Origin: Struthio camelus
Lineage: Eukaryota > Chordata > Aves > Struthioniformes > Struthionidae
Direction of reading: 5' to 3'
Assembly (NCBI RefSeq): GCF_040807025.1
Contig: NC_090942.1
Location: 178,316,247 to 178,380,246, forward strand
DNA: 64,000 bases
Shown: piece by piece, positions 61,293-64,000 of the stretch
Numbering within the stretch: position 1 is the first letter of the stretch
How the letters are laid out: the number at the start of each line of letters is the position of its first letter
Notes under the pieces: generated by a model
What the model saw: only the letters and a program-made list of their open reading frames with translations
Databases searched by the model: none
Told to the model about the DNA's origin: nothing
Program-made: the position numbers and the translations under genes

Positions 61293-62913
61293 CTGGGAAA
61301 AGAACAAGAGAAATCAAGCCACACATGAGGATGCAGTGATGAGGAGGACAAAGAAAGAGCCTAGAGAGAATAATAGAGCATAGTATAGCATTGCAAAGAA
61401 TACAGTATTCATTCTCTGCTCCTGCCTTCCAGTGATTTTGCTGCCCTGCCCTCTATACTTCATATTCTCTAGCTATTAAAGGAATTAAAAATTCAATAAT
61501 GCACATTAAAAACTGTATCCTTGACCTGAAGGAATGGAAATAACTGTTGAGGCTCTGTAAACTTTCTCAGAGAGAGCGCACACAAAACCATTTACAATCC
61601 TGCAATTCATCAAAAAGCAGCAAATCATTTCCTATATATCTTTATCCTAGGCATCTTTAAGGCTTGTGTTAGTTTTAGGCAGAGGGTCAAATTAATTCCA
61701 CATGTAATTCAGTATAGCAAGTGAAGTTGCATTGTGGCTTCATGTGGCCATATAGATTATCTAGACTATTCTTTAAAAACAACAAATTACACTAGTTTAA
61801 AACTATTTGTAATAAAACAAATAAGCGTTTCATCGTGTTCCTTCCTGTGTCACTTTAAAGCTATGGCTGTTGTTCTTTTACTAGTAGGTCTTAAATCTGT
61901 GACAGGGTATTGGAAGTGTTTTGTGGCCTGTGGTTTGAGGGGGCGTTTGGAGTAGATGTTCTGTGAATCCTTCAGGAGTCTTCTATCTTTTGCATGCAAT
62001 TAGAGAGGACTGGACTTGTTGTTCTAGGTGGTCCCGTCTGTCCTACGATCTGATGCTTTCATTTTTCAAACTCTTCACCATATACTTTACAATACCTGTT
62101 ATTTAGACTCTTGGAACAAACTACCACCCTCAAACCACTGACAGAGAAAATTTAACTGCTCATTACAGAAAAAAAATGCTTGCAGGGTCAAGGACTTGGA
62201 CAGTATTTACTTCCAACAGTGCAATTTTAATGAGAAAAAATACATCTCACCATAGGTTAAAGAAACATCTTTCTCATTTCTGTGAGTGTGGCTGTATTTT
62301 TTTTCTACTGAAACTGAGGTATTTTCGCATATAAGGCAAGTAGTCACTACTGTATCTAGCATCTACTTGAACCTTTATCAGGCCATCCTGATTTATCTTT
62401 GTCAAATAGTAAGCCCTTTGGCTACAGCCTTATTTTCCCCACAGGTGTAAAAAATGCAAAACTGTTATTTATAAAACACAAAATAACAGAATCCCATTTG
62501 TACTACATATCTAGATGCCAAAAGGTAATCTTATTACAAATAACACAATCTTCTCACAGCACTTGCTGTATTATTTTCCGGGTGGTCTAAAAAGTTGATT
62601 CAGAGAATAATGCCACAACAGCAACTTGTAGTTCCTAAGGCCAAATAGCCAGATGTGTCAATAATCAGTGCAAACTGGAAACAGATGTAGGTCCTTGTTG
62701 AATAATAAATGTAATGAAAATACTTCCTTAGCTCTCTCATGCTTTCACACACACAAGAATTTATGTCTTCCATATTTTTTTAATTGAATTTATTTGCCGC
62801 TTCATTTTTATGTCACCAGGATCTCTTTCAAAATCTTAGTCACTTCCAGAATGAACTAATAAAGATTAGTATATCTACAGCAATTGCTTAACATCTGGTG
62901 AAATTGGGTCTAC
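61293..62913. other. Gap between two candidate exons, nothing recognised
   Basis: A/T-rich sequence that would be an intron of about 1.6 kb if the exons at 62914-63102 and 61135-61292 are real. No repeat is identified. Confidence 0.55.
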
Positions 62914-63102
62914 CTGATCATCTTATCTAGAAAATTCTTTATCATTGAGATAAGATGAAAACAGTTGAAGGCAGATACGAAAGCCAAGCCTAGGCGTTCT
63001 CCAGGACATGCATAGTTTCTACATGGGCATGAAAGTAGACAATCTATAGAGTTGATAACACAGTTCAGATGACTGGCAAAATCCCTGACATGACTGAATA
63101 GA
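62914..63102 (-). CDS. Candidate internal exon, unidentified protein
   Basis: On the minus strand a pyrimidine-rich acceptor (TTTCACTCAATACTTTAG) precedes a 189-base segment that ends at CAG/GTAGAC. One frame is open throughout: one base, 62 codons, two bases left over. The translation starts LFSHVRDFASHLNC and ends SMIKNFLDKMI, with a cysteine-rich middle and a leucine/isoleucine-rich helical-looking part. The two leftover bases (AG) fit the one-base start of the next candidate at 61292, giving arginine at the junction. I recognise no domain. A chance open frame of this length is quite possible in A/T-rich DNA, so this is a hypothesis only. Confidence 0.28.
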
Positions 63103-63817
63103 CTAAAGTATTGAGTGAAAGTCAAAACAATCTTTCAGGAATATTTCACGCTATCAGGATCTTTGTGAGATCTTGTATAAAGCCACATGTCCAAACTTGA
63201 TCAGTACCTTCAGTCCTTGCTTGTAAGTGACGACAGCTCAGTTATATGAAAAGCTACTTTAAATCAGAATATTATCTTTGAAACTAAAAATAATTATTCA
63301 ATGAACTAAATACTATTTGCTTAGATGGTGATGAATAGCCCCAATCCAAAAAGAATTTGGAGTACAATTGGAGAAATCATACTTTTCTTGCCTACAGTAG
63401 GCTGAAGATTTCCAAATATTACACTCCAGATTAAAACAACTGTTTCCACTATATAGAAAATACAGCGTTAATATCACTACTACAGAGCCTTTATACAAAA
63501 GTTTAAATTATGCTTTTAGAGATTGGCTGGAAATGAACACCTTACAAAATGAATGAACAAACTGGGAAAAAAAAAAGTTATCTATCTCATTCCCCAGGCC
63601 CCAGCATGCACGTTGATCTGCACCAAACCTTTACCAGTCTGAGCAGCTACTTCTGCCTATAAAAAGGACAAAGAACAATGAGGAAGAGCTGAGGACTGTG
63701 AGTCATTGCCACAAACTGAACAGAGGAAAACATTTCAAATGCAAAACCCCCATAAGGTGATACAAAGATCATCTCTTTTCCTAAAAATGAGTATGAGAGG
63801 ATAATTAAAGATGAAGT

Positions 63818-63837
63818 GGGGGAGGGGGGGAGGGGGG
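63818..63837 (+). other. G-run G5-A-G7-A-G6, possible G-quadruplex
   Basis: Three long guanine runs separated by single adenines contain four or more GGG tracts with one-base loops, which meets the usual pattern for a stable parallel G-quadruplex on the plus strand. No promoter or gene start can be tied to it. A C/T-rich tract follows 130 bases later. Confidence 0.8.
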
Positions 63838-63968
63838 AGTCACAAACTGGTTATACCACTGTTTTCCAAGGTGCTTTCATCTTTTAGGCTCTGGTTGCGG
63901 TCTGCAAGTGGATGGATTCAGTGGCAGTGCCAGTTTCAGGAATTCCCACCCGACCCAGCTCCAGCTAT

Positions 63969-64000
63969 TCATTCCTCCTCCTTTTCTTCTTCCTCCTCCT
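63969..64000 (+). repeat. Pyrimidine tract rich in CCT, cut by the window edge
   Basis: Nearly pure C/T sequence (CCTCCTCC, TTTTCTTCTTCC, TCCTCCT) reaches the right edge of the window. Mirror-symmetric polypyrimidine tracts of this type can form triplex DNA. Alternatively it could be the polypyrimidine tract of a splice acceptor just beyond the edge. Its full length is unknown. Confidence 0.85.

Noticed and set aside
1..64000. CRISPR array, operon, prophage or other microbial system
   Set aside because: No direct-repeat array, no dense long open frames and no ribosome-binding sites; CR1 tails and splice-like signals indicate a vertebrate nuclear genome.

Overview
The window looks like nuclear DNA from a bird. 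Two truncated CR1 retrotransposons keep the avian-type 3' end; the copy at 6728-6937 closes with the short CTATGA-type tandem repeat. Most other recognisable repeats are worn relics of old amniote or sauropsid families. Young SINEs, LTR elements and long tandem arrays are nearly absent, which fits a compact bird genome better than a mammal, crocodile or turtle. The base composition looks A/T-rich by eye (not computed) and no CpG island is apparent, so this reads as gene-poor intergenic or deep intronic sequence. There are no bacterial-style genes, CRISPR arrays, rRNA genes or intact tRNA genes.

No complete gene can be called. Several stretches could be exons because an open frame lies between good splice signals. 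Most are on the minus strand. Some neighbouring pairs have matching intron phases: 63102-62914 to 61292-61135 to 48504-48468; 29572-29544 to 29202-28975; and 27298-27047 to 26809-26607. One reading is a minus-strand gene with long introns running through the window. I recognise no protein family in any of them, and A/T-rich vertebrate DNA yields such patterns by chance, so all have low confidence.

Layout. 1-6.7 kb: fossil SINE and dispersed repeat copies. 6.7-9 kb: a clear CR1 and a 99-codon open segment on the minus strand. 9-19 kb: mostly featureless. 19-21 kb: two LINE relics. 22-30 kb: a perfect 24-bp palindrome and a cluster of minus-strand candidate exons. 30-40 kb: largely featureless, with a MIR-like SINE and a long (AT)n tract. 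40-49 kb: three copies of one dispersed repeat, a second CR1 and two strong hairpins. 49-64 kb: fossil repeats, a candidate 27-nt microexon, more minus-strand candidate exons, and a G-run and pyrimidine tract at the right edge.

The best-supported pattern beyond the CR1s is a set of old dispersed repeats that can be aligned to each other by eye inside the window. I found no sign of a new multi-gene system.
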